From the NCBI GenBank assembly GCA_004431415.1, contig QPMI01000535.1, positions 492,026-556,025 of the forward strand: a DNA stretch of 64,000 bases, in the 5' to 3' direction. Positions 11,844-21,900 of this stretch are shown here, in pieces; the stretch's first letter is position 1; every line of letters starts with the position of its first letter. Position numbers and translations under genes: made by a program. A model generated the notes under the pieces. That model saw only the letters and a program-made list of their open reading frames with translations. It was not told the DNA's origin and searched no databases. The DNA is from Cyanophora paradoxa (lineage: Eukaryota > Glaucocystophyceae > Cyanophorales > Cyanophoraceae).

Positions 11844-14800
11844 TCACTTCCGCTTGTAGATGGACTGGATGCGCCGCTGGTGGAGGCGGAGGGGCACGCC
11901 CTGCGGAGGGTCCTCCACGTCAGAGCGACGACGGCCGCGGGGCGCGGGGCGCGGGGCGCGGGGCGGGCCTGGAGGTCGAACTCGTCGCGGAGGGAGTTCT
12001 CGAGGTACCGCACGTACGCCTCCGGGATCTCCGGCGCCTTGCTGCGGCCCCGGCCCCGCCCCCGCCCCCTCAGCCCTGGCGGCCGCGGGTCCTGGCGGAT
12101 CAAATCTGGAGAGGGGCGCTCAACGCGCCTGAAGAAGAGGGCAAAGGTCGGGGGCCGGGCCTTGACCTGCGCTCGGCATCAGCGCCCGTCTGGAGCGTCT
12201 ACTATTGCTGAAGTAACAGCTATGGGGCTGAAGTAACAGTAACAGCTCCGACGGTCTCGTCTCAGGGAGACGCCTTCGAGCGCGGGGCGGTGCGGGGCGG
12301 GGCGGGGCGGGCGGGGCGGGGCGGGGAGGGCGGGCGGGGGGGCGGGCCTGGGTCATGTAGCGGATCTTGATGCGGACGCCCTGCCCCGCGTTGGAGGGGA
12401 TCGGGGGCGCCTTCTGGGCCGTCGCCCGCGCAAGCCACCTGCCCCCAGCAACCATTAAATCGATCGATCGGACTGAAGGCTGCTCCTCCAAGTGCAGTCG
12501 AGGGGCACCGGTTGAGCTGGCTGGTGGGGACGCGGCGGTTCCAGCGCTCGTAGAGGCGGTGGACGGCCGGCATGAGGCGGGGGAGGCCCTCGCCCGTCTT
12601 CGCGCAGAGGGGCACCACCTGCACGCCCCGCACCTGCCGCAGCGACATCTGCACGCCCCGCCCGCCCCGCCCCCGTCGCCTCTGCTTCGCCCCAGCCAGA
12701 GTCGAGCGCGGGAGCACCTCGGCGCGGCCGCGGATCGCCTCGACGGCGGCCTTGCGCTGCTGCTCGGCCGGCCGGCCCCGAGCGAGCGAAGCCCGTCAGC
12801 GCCTCTCGCCCTGGGCGAGAGCGGGGGGCCCGGGGCACCTTGTCGGGCACGAGGTCCATCTTGTTGGCGACGATGACCACGGGGCGCCCCTCGTCCGTGC
12901 ACCTGCCACGAGCCCCCGTCAGCTTAACCTTCAGGAAGCTCAAGCTGAAGGGCGGAGGGGGGGAGGCCGGGGCCACCGCTCGGCGAGGGTGAGGTCGGCC
13001 TGGCCGAGGGGCTCCCGCGCGTCCACCACCAGCGCCGTCACGTGCGCGAAGTTGATCGCCCGCTGCGCCCCCGTCCCGCCCCCCGCGCCCCTCAGCCCCG
13101 ACCCAGCGCCCCACCCGCTCTCCACCGAGGCGGCCGGCTGCTCTCTTGACGGCGCGGCAACGGGTGCGGGCGCGGGGGCGGCGGCGCGGGCCCGCGCACC
13201 TGGGTGTCCCCCCAGGCCATCCCCTCGAGCTTGTCCGTCACCGTCGACTGCCGCCGGAGCCCTGCGCGCGCGCGCCCCCTCAGAAGGCGGGGCGGGCAAG
13301 CACGGCAAAGCAAAGCAGAGCAAAGCGGGGCGGGGCGGGCCGGCGGTGTCGACGAGGCGGATGCGGCGGCCCTCGGAGGTCCACTCCACCGTGATCGCGT
13401 CCCGCGTCGTCCCGGGCACCTGCGCCCCCCACGCCCCCGCTCGACCCGCAAGCCCGCCCGCCCGCCCGGCTGGCGCTCGGCCCCGCGTCCGAGAGAGCGG
13501 CGCGCACCGCGGAGACGACGACGCGGTTCTCGCCGAGCAGCTGGTTCAGGATCGTCGACTTGCCTGCGCGGCGCGGGGCGGGGCGGGAGGCCTCGGCTCG
13601 CCCGCCTCGATCGGGGGCTGCGGGGCGCGGGGCGCGGGGCCCGCGCGCACCGACGTTGGGCTTGCCGACGATCGCGAGCTCAAGGGGCCCCTCCAGCGCC
13701 CCCGCCTCCGCCGCCGGCGCCGCCGCTGTCTCCGCCGCCTCCCCCGCCCCGCTTCCCTCCTCCTCCTCCGCCACCAGGCCGCCCTCGGCCGCCGCCGCCG
13801 GCCTCGCCGCCTCCTCCGCTGCCGCCTGCTCCGCTTTCCGCGCCTCGTCCTCGGCCCGTCGCGCTTCCATCTCCGCCTCCCGCCGCGCCGCCGCCTCCGC
13901 CGCCCGCTCCGCGTGCGGTAGCATCGCCTGAGGGCGGGGCGGGCGGTCGGACGGGGCGGGCGGGCGGGGCGGGCGAGCGGGGCGGCGCGCCTGGAAGAGC
14001 CCCGCGAGTCCCTCGCCGTGCTCCGCGGAGATCTCCACAGGCGGCCCGAAGCTGCGCCGGCGGCGCGCCCGAGGCACGGGTCAGAGCCCAACTAACTGAC
14101 TAAGTAGCCAACTGATCGTTTAAGCCTCGGGGCGGGCCGGGGCGCGCCCGAGCTCGAAGGCCTCGGAGACGCCGGCGTCACCAGCGTCCCCCTCGCACTT
14201 GTTCGCCACGAGCACCACCGGCAGGCCCTTCTTTCTCAGCCACCTGCCCGCCCCCGCCCCCGCCCCCGCCCTCAGCCTCAGCCGCCCCTCGCCGGCGCCC
14301 GCCGCGCGCGCCCCGGCCGGCTCGCCTGGCGAAGTGCTGGTCGTCCCCCGTGATGCCCTCGCGCGCATCGATCACGAAGAGCACCTGCCGCGCCGGCCGC
14401 GTCGCGCGCGGCGAGGGCGGCGGGCGGGCGGGAGGGCGGACCACGTCGGCGGCGCAGACGGCGGCCTCCGTCTGGCCGAACATCGCGCTCCGCAGCTCGT
14501 CCCCGCCGATCTGCGCGCGCGCCCGCGAGAAGCGGCCGCTCAGGCGCCGGCGCGGCCGGCGGCGGGCGGCTCGGGCGGGCGCGCCTCGCGCTCGAGGCCG
14601 GCCGTGTCGAAGACGGTGAAAGCGAGGTCGCCGACGCTGCCGACGGCCTCGCGGCGGTCCCGCGTCACGCCCGGTGTGTCGTGCACGATCGCCATCTTCT
14701 TCCCCACGAGCCGGTTGAAGAGCGTCGACTTCCCGACGTTTGGCCGCCCCACGATCGCCGCCCGGAACGACGGCAGCTGCGAGAGGCCCGGTCGGACGCG

Positions 14801-15131
14801 CGCGAGGCTAGCTGCGAACGTGTGCGCGGCAGTTTGGCACCCGCTCCGCGTTGCGCATGCGCTTGCGCTTCTTGGGCGGGCCCTTCGGCAGGTTACCGGC
14901 CTTGGCGGTCGCAGGGGCAGCGCGAGGCGCTCCAGCGGCACCCGTCGTGACCGCACGGCACGAGAGCGCTCCGTGCAGCAGCCAGGACGCTCGGCACAGG
15001 GCTGCAGCTGGCGCTAGCTGAAGCCCGCATTGCGTGGACAGGCGACACGCAGGGATCTGCAGCAGGCGCAGTCGAGCGAGATTCGGCGCCGCCGGTCGCC
15101 TCCAGAGGCCGGAAAGCGCGCCTCGCAGCAT
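11844..15131 (-). CDS. der: Der/EngA double GTPase, probably organellar
   Basis: Read on the minus strand from ATG 15131. A basic, Arg/Leu/Ala-rich leader ([12 protein letters not shown]) looks like a mitochondrial or plastid transit peptide. Two Era-like G domains follow. G domain 1: G-R-P-N-V-G-K-S-T (14722-14751), G-V-T-R-D, D-T-A-G and N-K-C-E (near 14205). G domain 2: G-K-P-N-V-G|K-S-T split by an intron (13670/13563), T-T-R-D (near 13410), D-T-A-G and N-K-M-D (near 12865). The C-terminal KH-like domain has [15 protein letters not shown] and G-V-P-L-R-L-H-Q; the stop is 11844-11846. Two tandem G domains plus KH define EngA/Der, which matures the large subunit of bacterial-type ribosomes. 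The leader implies import into an organelle, but which one is not decidable by eye. A long acidic/alanine-rich linker between the G domains is unusual. Confidence 0.9.
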
Positions 15132-15294
15132 TTGCTCGCGTACCCCATCCTGGGACGCCCCCCACCCAACGGCAGAATTCAAGCGGGTTGCCGCCGCGCC
15201 GCAGGATCGCAGCTCGGCTGCCTCGTCTGCTGTCGCCCAGCTGTCCGGCCCAACTCCCGGTAGCGAGACGCGCCAGCACCGAGGGTGACCCGCA
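15132..15294. promoter_or_regulatory. Divergent promoter, Der / TPX2-like genes
   Basis: Only 163 bases separate the start codons of two genes on opposite strands, so both promoters must lie here or overlap the 5' UTRs. No TATA box is evident. Confidence 0.6.
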
Positions 15295-18117
15295 ATGGAC
15301 CACGGATACATAGACTCGGACTTTGAGTTTGATGCGCCGCGTTACTGCGAGCTGCCTGAGCCACCGCCCGATCCGAACGTGAGCCGCCGATCCGCCCCAG
15401 CGTCACCGCTGCCTTGCCCTGACCGCCGGGGGGCTGGGTCGCAGACCTACGATCCGTTCTTCGATGTCGTTCATCCGTTGCACGAGAACCAGCACGCACA
15501 GTGCTCGTCGCCCGGCAAGCTGCCGCCACCCGTCCCCGCCGCTGCGGTGCTGTCGGAGAATCGGCAGGTGCGGTCCCCGCCCTCCAGAGCGCTCCCGCCG
15601 CTCGAGCTTGCCGCGCAGGCCGAGGCGCAGGGGCACGCCAGCAGGCTGCACGGCCCGGCCCAGCGGTGCGAGGCGAAGGCGAAGCCGGCAGCTGCAGCGG
15701 CGACGGCGGCCAAGGGTGGACGCAAGTCGGCGTTCGTGTACAGCTCCACAGGCGCGCGCGCGCGCTCGAACTCTCGCGCTCGATCGAGCGCGGCCCGATC
15801 GCTGATGCGGCGCGGCAGAGCCGGAGAACCTGGCGTACCGGCCGACGACGGGCCCGGCGGCCAAGGCGAAGGCGAACATCCTGAGGCGGCGGAAGGGCGA
15901 GAGCGTGGGCCCCGAGATCGACGAGGAGGCGACGATGCAGTGGGCCGAGGTCCTCGCCCGCCAGTACGCCGACGACGTCGACGAGGCGCTCGCCCACAGC
16001 ACCGGCGGCCACCGCACGCCGGGGCGCCCCGCCCGGCCCTCCGCCGGCGCCGCCGCCACGCCGGCCGCCTTCCGCGCACGGCGCTCGTGCCTGGACATCG
16101 GCGGGGACGGGGCCGCCTCGGGCCGGCGCCCCGGGCGGCCGAGCGCGACGCCGGGCGGCTCCCGCCCCGGGCGCCTCTCGGAGCCCTTCTCGCCCATGTC
16201 CGTCGCCGACACGCCCTCCCCCGGCGCCGGCGGCCCGCGCCCGCTGCTCGGCGGCGGCGCCCTCCGCGTCCCGGACTTCGGCCCGGCCGCCTCGCCCTCC
16301 TTCTCGCCGAAGCTCGCGGGGGCCCTCGAGAAGCGCCGCAAGCTCGCGCACGGCGCCTCGCCCCCGGCCGCCGCGCGCTTCAGCGCCCTCCTCGGGCCCA
16401 CGGGAGCCCCCCGCGGGCCGCCCCCGCGCCGGGGACGCCGCCGCGGGGCGAGCGGGAGGCGTGCCCCGGGGCGCTGCTCTCGCCGGGGCGCGCCGGGCGC
16501 ACCTCAGAGGCGACGACCCGCCCGCCCTCCCGAGGCGCCCCCGCCCCGCCCCCGGCCCCCGCCGCACCGCCCCGCCCCGCCCCGCCCCGGCCCCCGCCCC
16601 TCCGCCCACCCTCCTCGCACCCCTCGCCGCCCGCCCGCGTCCGTCCCCGTCGCATCCTCCCCGCCCGCCGCCCGCCTGCCCTGCACGCCGCTGCGGGCCC
16701 GCGCCGGCTCCGTCGGCCGCGGCCCCGCCCCGGCCGCCGGCCCGCCCTCTGTCCCAGTCGACCAAGTCGATCCGCCCCTCCTCAGCTGTGGGGGGCCCCG
16801 CGTCCGCCGCGCAGCCGCGGCCCACGATGCGCCCGGCGGCCGCGGCGGTCCCGCGGCCCTCAGCGGCCCCGCAGAAGAGGCGGCGCCGGCGCCGGCGCCG
16901 GCGGCCTCGGCCTCGGCGCGGCAGTCGGTCTACGGCGCCGCGGCGCGGGCATCCACCGCCCCCGGCGTGGACCGCGAGGTGCCCTACCCCCCTCCTCTCC
17001 GCCCCCCCGCCCCGCCCAAAGCTCACCTGAGGCCCGGCTCAGGTGAGGGACCTGCTGGACGAGCACAACCGGCGGGCGCGGGAGCGGCAGGCCGCCGGCC
17101 CCTCGGGGCCCCCGCCGCAGCCGCCGCCGGCCTCCGCAGGGGCGCCGAGTCGTTCTGCGCCGCCCCCGCCCGCCCCGCCGTGCGCGCCCCCGCCCCGCCC
17201 CTTCGCCTCCGGCCCCCGCCAACCCGCTCGCGCGTGCACACGCAGACGGGCAAGCGACCCGCCGGCGCCTCCGCGGCGCCCAAGCCCCGGCCGCCCCCGC
17301 CGCGGCCCCGCCCCCGCCCGGCCGGCTCCCGTCCGACCGTCGACGGCCCCCGCGGCTGCGCGGCCGACGCTGGGGGCGCGGGCGGCAGCGGCTCCCGCGG
17401 CCTCGCGCGCCGTCGTCCTCGCGCGGGCCCCCGCCGCCAGTTCCACCTCGGCGGCCCCCCGGCCGCGCCCCGGCGGCCGCCTCCCGCCCCACTTCTGCCG
17501 CGCGCCCGCCCCAGCTGCTGCCCGGCCCGCACCCGCCGCCGCCGCCCCGCGCCCTGCCGCCGCCTCAGCCACAGCCCGCGCCCCAGCGACGGGCGCCACC
17601 GCCCGCGCCCAGCGGCGGGCGCCGCCGCCTCCGCCGCCTCTGTCGGTGCGCGCAGGCCGCCGGCTGGGCCCGGGGGGGCGGGGCGGGCGTCGGCGGCGGC
17701 TGTTCCGGCGGGCGGGGCGCGGTCGCTGGTGGCGGGGGCGGCGCCCGGGGGCGCCCTGGACGACGAGCTGGCGGCGATGCTGTGCGCGCACAACGCCAAG
17801 TTCCGCGCCCCCGCCGCCTACGAGCCCCGGCCCCGCTCCGCCAAGGTCCCCCCCCCCCCCCCCCCCGCCCGCCCGCACCGGCGCTAGGAACCGAGCGGCC
17901 GCGCGCAGGACGTGAGGGAGTGGGAGGCCCAGACGGGGCGCCACTGGTGAGGGAGCCCGGCCCTCCCAGCCCGCCACTGGGCCGCCAGTCGGCGCCGGGC
18001 CGCCGACGCCCGCCGTCTGACGATGAGCCGCTCGTTCCCTCGCGCAGGTACGAGCTGAGCGCGGAGCAGCGCGCCAAGGCCAATGGCGAGATCGCCGCCA
18101 TCGCCCGATCCCGGTAG
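15295..18117 (+). CDS. TPX2-like spindle/microtubule protein (tentative)
   Basis: ATG 15295 starts M-D-H-G-Y-I-D-S-D and then F-E-F-D-A-P-R-Y-C-E-L; after a 66-base intron comes T-Y-D-P-F-F-D. This resembles the N-terminal F-x-A-P-R-F-x-D-F motif of plant TPX2 proteins. The middle is very Pro/Ala/Arg-rich and basic, with a few charged helices (near 15820-15990). The last exons give an H-N-A-K-F-R segment, Y-E-P-R-P-R-S-A-K, D-V-R-E-W-E-A-Q-T-G-R-H-W and an A-K-A-N-G-E-I helix, ending at TAG 18115-18117. That tail resembles the conserved central TPX2-family block. TPX2 nucleates spindle microtubules and binds Aurora kinase and importin. The assignment rests on motif memory, so confidence is limited; a basic disordered protein of another family is possible. 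Exon borders in the Pro-rich middle are ambiguous, and one intron has a C19-type tract (near 17847). Confidence 0.42.
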
Positions 18118-18966
18118 CCCCGGCCGCTCGCCGCAACACGGCAACAGCTGCAAGTTGCCTCCATTTTTCCGCATTCATGAACTCGTTTCACACGAACGCA
18201 AACTTGATCATGAACGCTCGTTATTTTCATGATTTGGTAATCATGGGCGGATGCACAAATACGTACAGCGATCATGCATGGATATCATCCCAGTATGATA
18301 GGTCGCGCATTATCCACTAATATCCAGCTTATAATTGCCAAAGCTCCGGAACGGTTTGCTAGCTCAGCCTAGCTGGTGCGGCACGCGGCTGCTGTGAAAC
18401 TTCGCCCAGCTACCGGGGTAGCGGTTTTACTTGGCCAACATTGGCGCACTGCATCAGTCTGCATGATCATGATGGCATGTCCCAGTATTGGCAATTTGAC
18501 AGCGCCAGCGCGGCCAGCATTGACAGCGCGTATTGGCGAAACCGTATTGGCGGCGGGCGCATTATTAGCTCGAAGGCTCGTGTGCATGCATGCAGCCCTG
18601 ACCGGGCTGACCCCGAGGTCGTCGACGATCCGACTTCTCGACCGAGTCCGCCGCCGGTCAGTTAGCTCGAGCGGCGCGACCAGATAGCCGCGCCGAGTCG
18701 GCCTCGCGCGATCGCTTTCGGCGAAGCCTGCAGACTGCAGTCTGCAGTGTGAAGGGCAGGAAGCGGATTTCGTTCGACTGCGCGCGCGCGCATCTCGGCA
18801 TCAGCGAGCTAGCCAGGTAGTAGGCCTAGCGCGCGACAAAGGCCGCTTAGCGCGTCGTCGAGCCCCGAAAGCGCGCGCCGTGCAGCGCTAGCGCTGGCAT
18901 CGGAGTAGTGCGGGAGTTCGAACCCGCAGGAGCGGTGCGCGCGCGCACTTAAGTAGATCAAATCCG
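18118..18966. other. Intergenic gap upstream of the CDCA-like gene
   Basis: About 850 bases, AT-rich at first (18140-18360) and then GC-rich with runs of CG dinucleotides. It must contain the promoter of the carbonic-anhydrase-like gene. A T-arm-like string (GCGGGAGTTCGAACCCGC, near 18910) is present but no tRNA fold can be built around it. Confidence 0.5.
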
Positions 18967-21900
18967 ATGGGGCAGCGCCGGCCAGCGCCGTCCTTGAGTA
19001 GGCCAGCCATCGGCCTCGCCATCGCAGCGCTCGCGGCCGTGTTCGTCTTCGCCGCCGTCGCGGCGCCGGCGCACGCGCACGCGGGGCACAGCCACGACCA
19101 CGACCACAGCCACGGGCACGGGCATGTGGACATCCTCGACGTGATCAGGCGCGGGCGCGCCGATGGCCGCGCGCGCGCTGAGACGGCAATCGTCACGGGC
19201 GGCGCGCCCGCCGCCCGCTCCCCACTCGCGGCATCGACCTATGGGCCAGTCCGTGCGCGCTCTCCCATCCCGCGGCGGCTCGCCCTGCGCGCGCGCGCGC
19301 GTCCGGTCATATGCATTTAGACGACCCCGCGTCCAGCCCGGTCGGACTGACCTGCGCGCGCTCGACGCGCAGAGCCGGCAACGCGCTGCACGCTGAAGAG
19401 CCTCTCTTTCGAGCGCGCGAGGGAGGGTGACGCGACGGTGAAGCCCTTCGTGATGAACACGGCCCAGGTGCCCGAGCTCGCACGGTCGCCGCTCTAGATC
19501 TAGATCTAGATCAGACCGACTCCCCGCGGCACGCGCGGCGCTGGATCCCGGGTCCCCGGAGGTCAATATGTCTGCTGAAGTCGCGCATGGCAGGTTGAGC
19601 AGCTCATCCGGGCCGGCAACCCGTCGTTCACTGACGCGCGCTTCGCCCCGCACTACTGCATCGACGGTGCGCTCCCGAGCGCGTTTTCGAGCGCTCGCGC
19701 TCGCGGCTAATCTAGCGCGCCGCGCGCCTGCGCAGGGCGGCACCTGAAGAACGCCGTGCACACGCCCGGCGGCGACATCTCGGAGTTCCTGCTGGCGCTC
19801 AACGCCTACCAGCAGGTCGTGCTGAAGGGCGCGGCCCTCACCGACGAGCAGGTCTACCAGATTATGATCGACTTCATCGACCTGTACGCCATCCCCAACG
19901 AGGTGCGCTGCCTCCTCCGCCGCCGCACGCCATGTGCATGGCCAGCGTGCAAGTTAAACAATTCATTAATTCAATATTCATGATCGTAACTTATTTCCGC
20001 CTCCAGCGTCCCTTCTACATGCATTCGGACGATCACTCGGACCACTATTTCAAGGTGGGAATTTCAAAGCACATAGAAGGTTGATCGAATCTCGTCTCAC
20101 CCTCGAATTCTCCGCGCCGCAGGACCTGCTGGCGTACAACACGTCGATCGGCACCCGCGCGCTCGACAAGGCGTACACGATCGAGGGCGCCCCCGCCGCT
20201 GACCGCGACGCGATCATGTCTATGGCCCTGATGCCCGACACCCTCGGTCCGCGCCTCCAGCCTTAATTCGGCGCTTTTCTTATCGAGCCGACGTCGCGCA
20301 GGCTGCGGGCACCTGAAGCGCACACTGAAGAATCCGGCGATCTACGAGACGCCCGAGGCGCTGACCAAGAGCGTCATCAAGGCGTTCTACAAGGCCCTAT
20401 GGCGCGACCGCGACGCCGGCAAGGGTGCATGACATCGCATGAATATTTTCTCATTTCGTACTGGGTTCCCGTACGGTCTCTGATGCGCTGGGCCCGCAGG
20501 CGCCGTCGAGTTCCAGATCCTCCCCGGCGAGCACGTCGAGGGGTGCGGCTTTGAATTTATCGATTCTGAAAGCAGTGATTACTGCAAGGTCTCAACTCGC
20601 CCCTGCAGATCCGTCGCGATCGTCCACTCCGAGGCGAAGTGCGGTGACTCCGTCTTCACGTTCAAGCCCAACGCCACCTTTGGCCAGGTCAGTCGTTCTT
20701 GTCCTTATATATAATTAGTTATCTTCTTGTTTGCGCGAATTAACAAGCGCGCCTCGTGTTCAGGTCTTCATCTACCACGCGGACTCGCTCGACTACATCC
20801 GCCAGACCATGACCCGCTTCTTCTGCGACCACAAGACCAAGCTCGGCGCCCTCCCCGCCACCGAGTGCCGGTGCGCGCGCCCTGCAAGCCCGGTCCTGCT
20901 CGTCCTTTAATTTTGCCTATGACACCTCGACCTGTGCAGCCCGAGCGCCCTGCGCGAGAAGATGGTTACTATTTTCGACGCTGGCTTCGCAAGCACTGCG
21001 GGCGCCCTCGCCAACGTGCGCAATTACATGCGCATATGACCGTCAAATTTAATCCTAGAGCTCACCCCGCGGCTCGCATGCGCAGGCTCGCCCCATCGAC
21101 GCCGTGAAGATCACGGTCGACGGCTTCCCCGGCGCGAAGACGGCGGCGCTGACGCCGGCGGACGACCCCGAGTCGGCCCGCGCCGCCGCTGTGGCCCTCA
21201 AGCAGGACCAGGCCAAGGGCTGCCCCATCCTCGACGTGACGGCCTCCGTCGCCGCGGTGCGCTCCTCTTCCAAAGCTCCAGGACGGCGCCCCGCGCGCGC
21301 GCAGGCTTCAGCGCTGACGGGACTGCTCCGCGCGGCATGCGCAGGCCTCGACGGAGAGCGACCCCGAGAAGATGTGGCGCATCCTCTCGATCGAGCACGC
21401 CAAGGCGTTCGTCGGCGACGCGCACATCGTCGACGTCGTCAACCACACCTGGTCCTGCATCGGTGCGGATCGGCTCGAGGTCTCTTCAACTTAATTTATT
21501 GACAGTAAACTGAATCTCCCCGCATGCAGACGGCCGCTCGCACAAGGCGATCCTGGGCACGCCTGGCGGCACCATGAGCGAGTTCATCCTCGCCCTCGCC
21601 GCCTTCGTCAAGAACGGGGTGCGTCAACGTTGCAGCCGCGAGCCCGAGCCACGCCTCCACGTGACCGAGACTAATACTAATCGTAACCCGTCTGCTGCAG
21701 TTCACTGTGGCCAACGAGGACACGATGCAGGCGCTCGTCGACCTGTACACTGAGAAGTACACCATCCCCTACGTTCGGTGCGCGGATTTGAACTCGTTTT
21801 CGAAAGAATTTGTCTTCGCCGCTCGACGCATCCGTCCTGATCCCCTCGCAGGCAGTTCTACATGCACACTGACGTCAAGTCCGTGACGAAGATCGCGGCC

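Noticed and set aside
12572-14103. Plus-strand ORFs of 449 and 299 codons across the Der gene
   Set aside because: They run antisense over the conserved G motifs and are Pro/Arg-rich.
10208-16600. CCCCGCC-rich stretches as a CRISPR-like array
   Set aside because: They are intron low-complexity sequence with no regular repeat-spacer structure; the genome is eukaryotic.
18900-18935. Possible tRNA T-arm (GCGGGAGTTCGAACCCGC)
   Set aside because: The loop is 8 rather than 7 bases and no anticodon, D or acceptor stem can be built on either strand.
19492-19515. TCTAGA tandem repeat as a regulatory array
   Set aside because: Only about three units, inside an intron of the CDCA-like gene; treated as a simple repeat.
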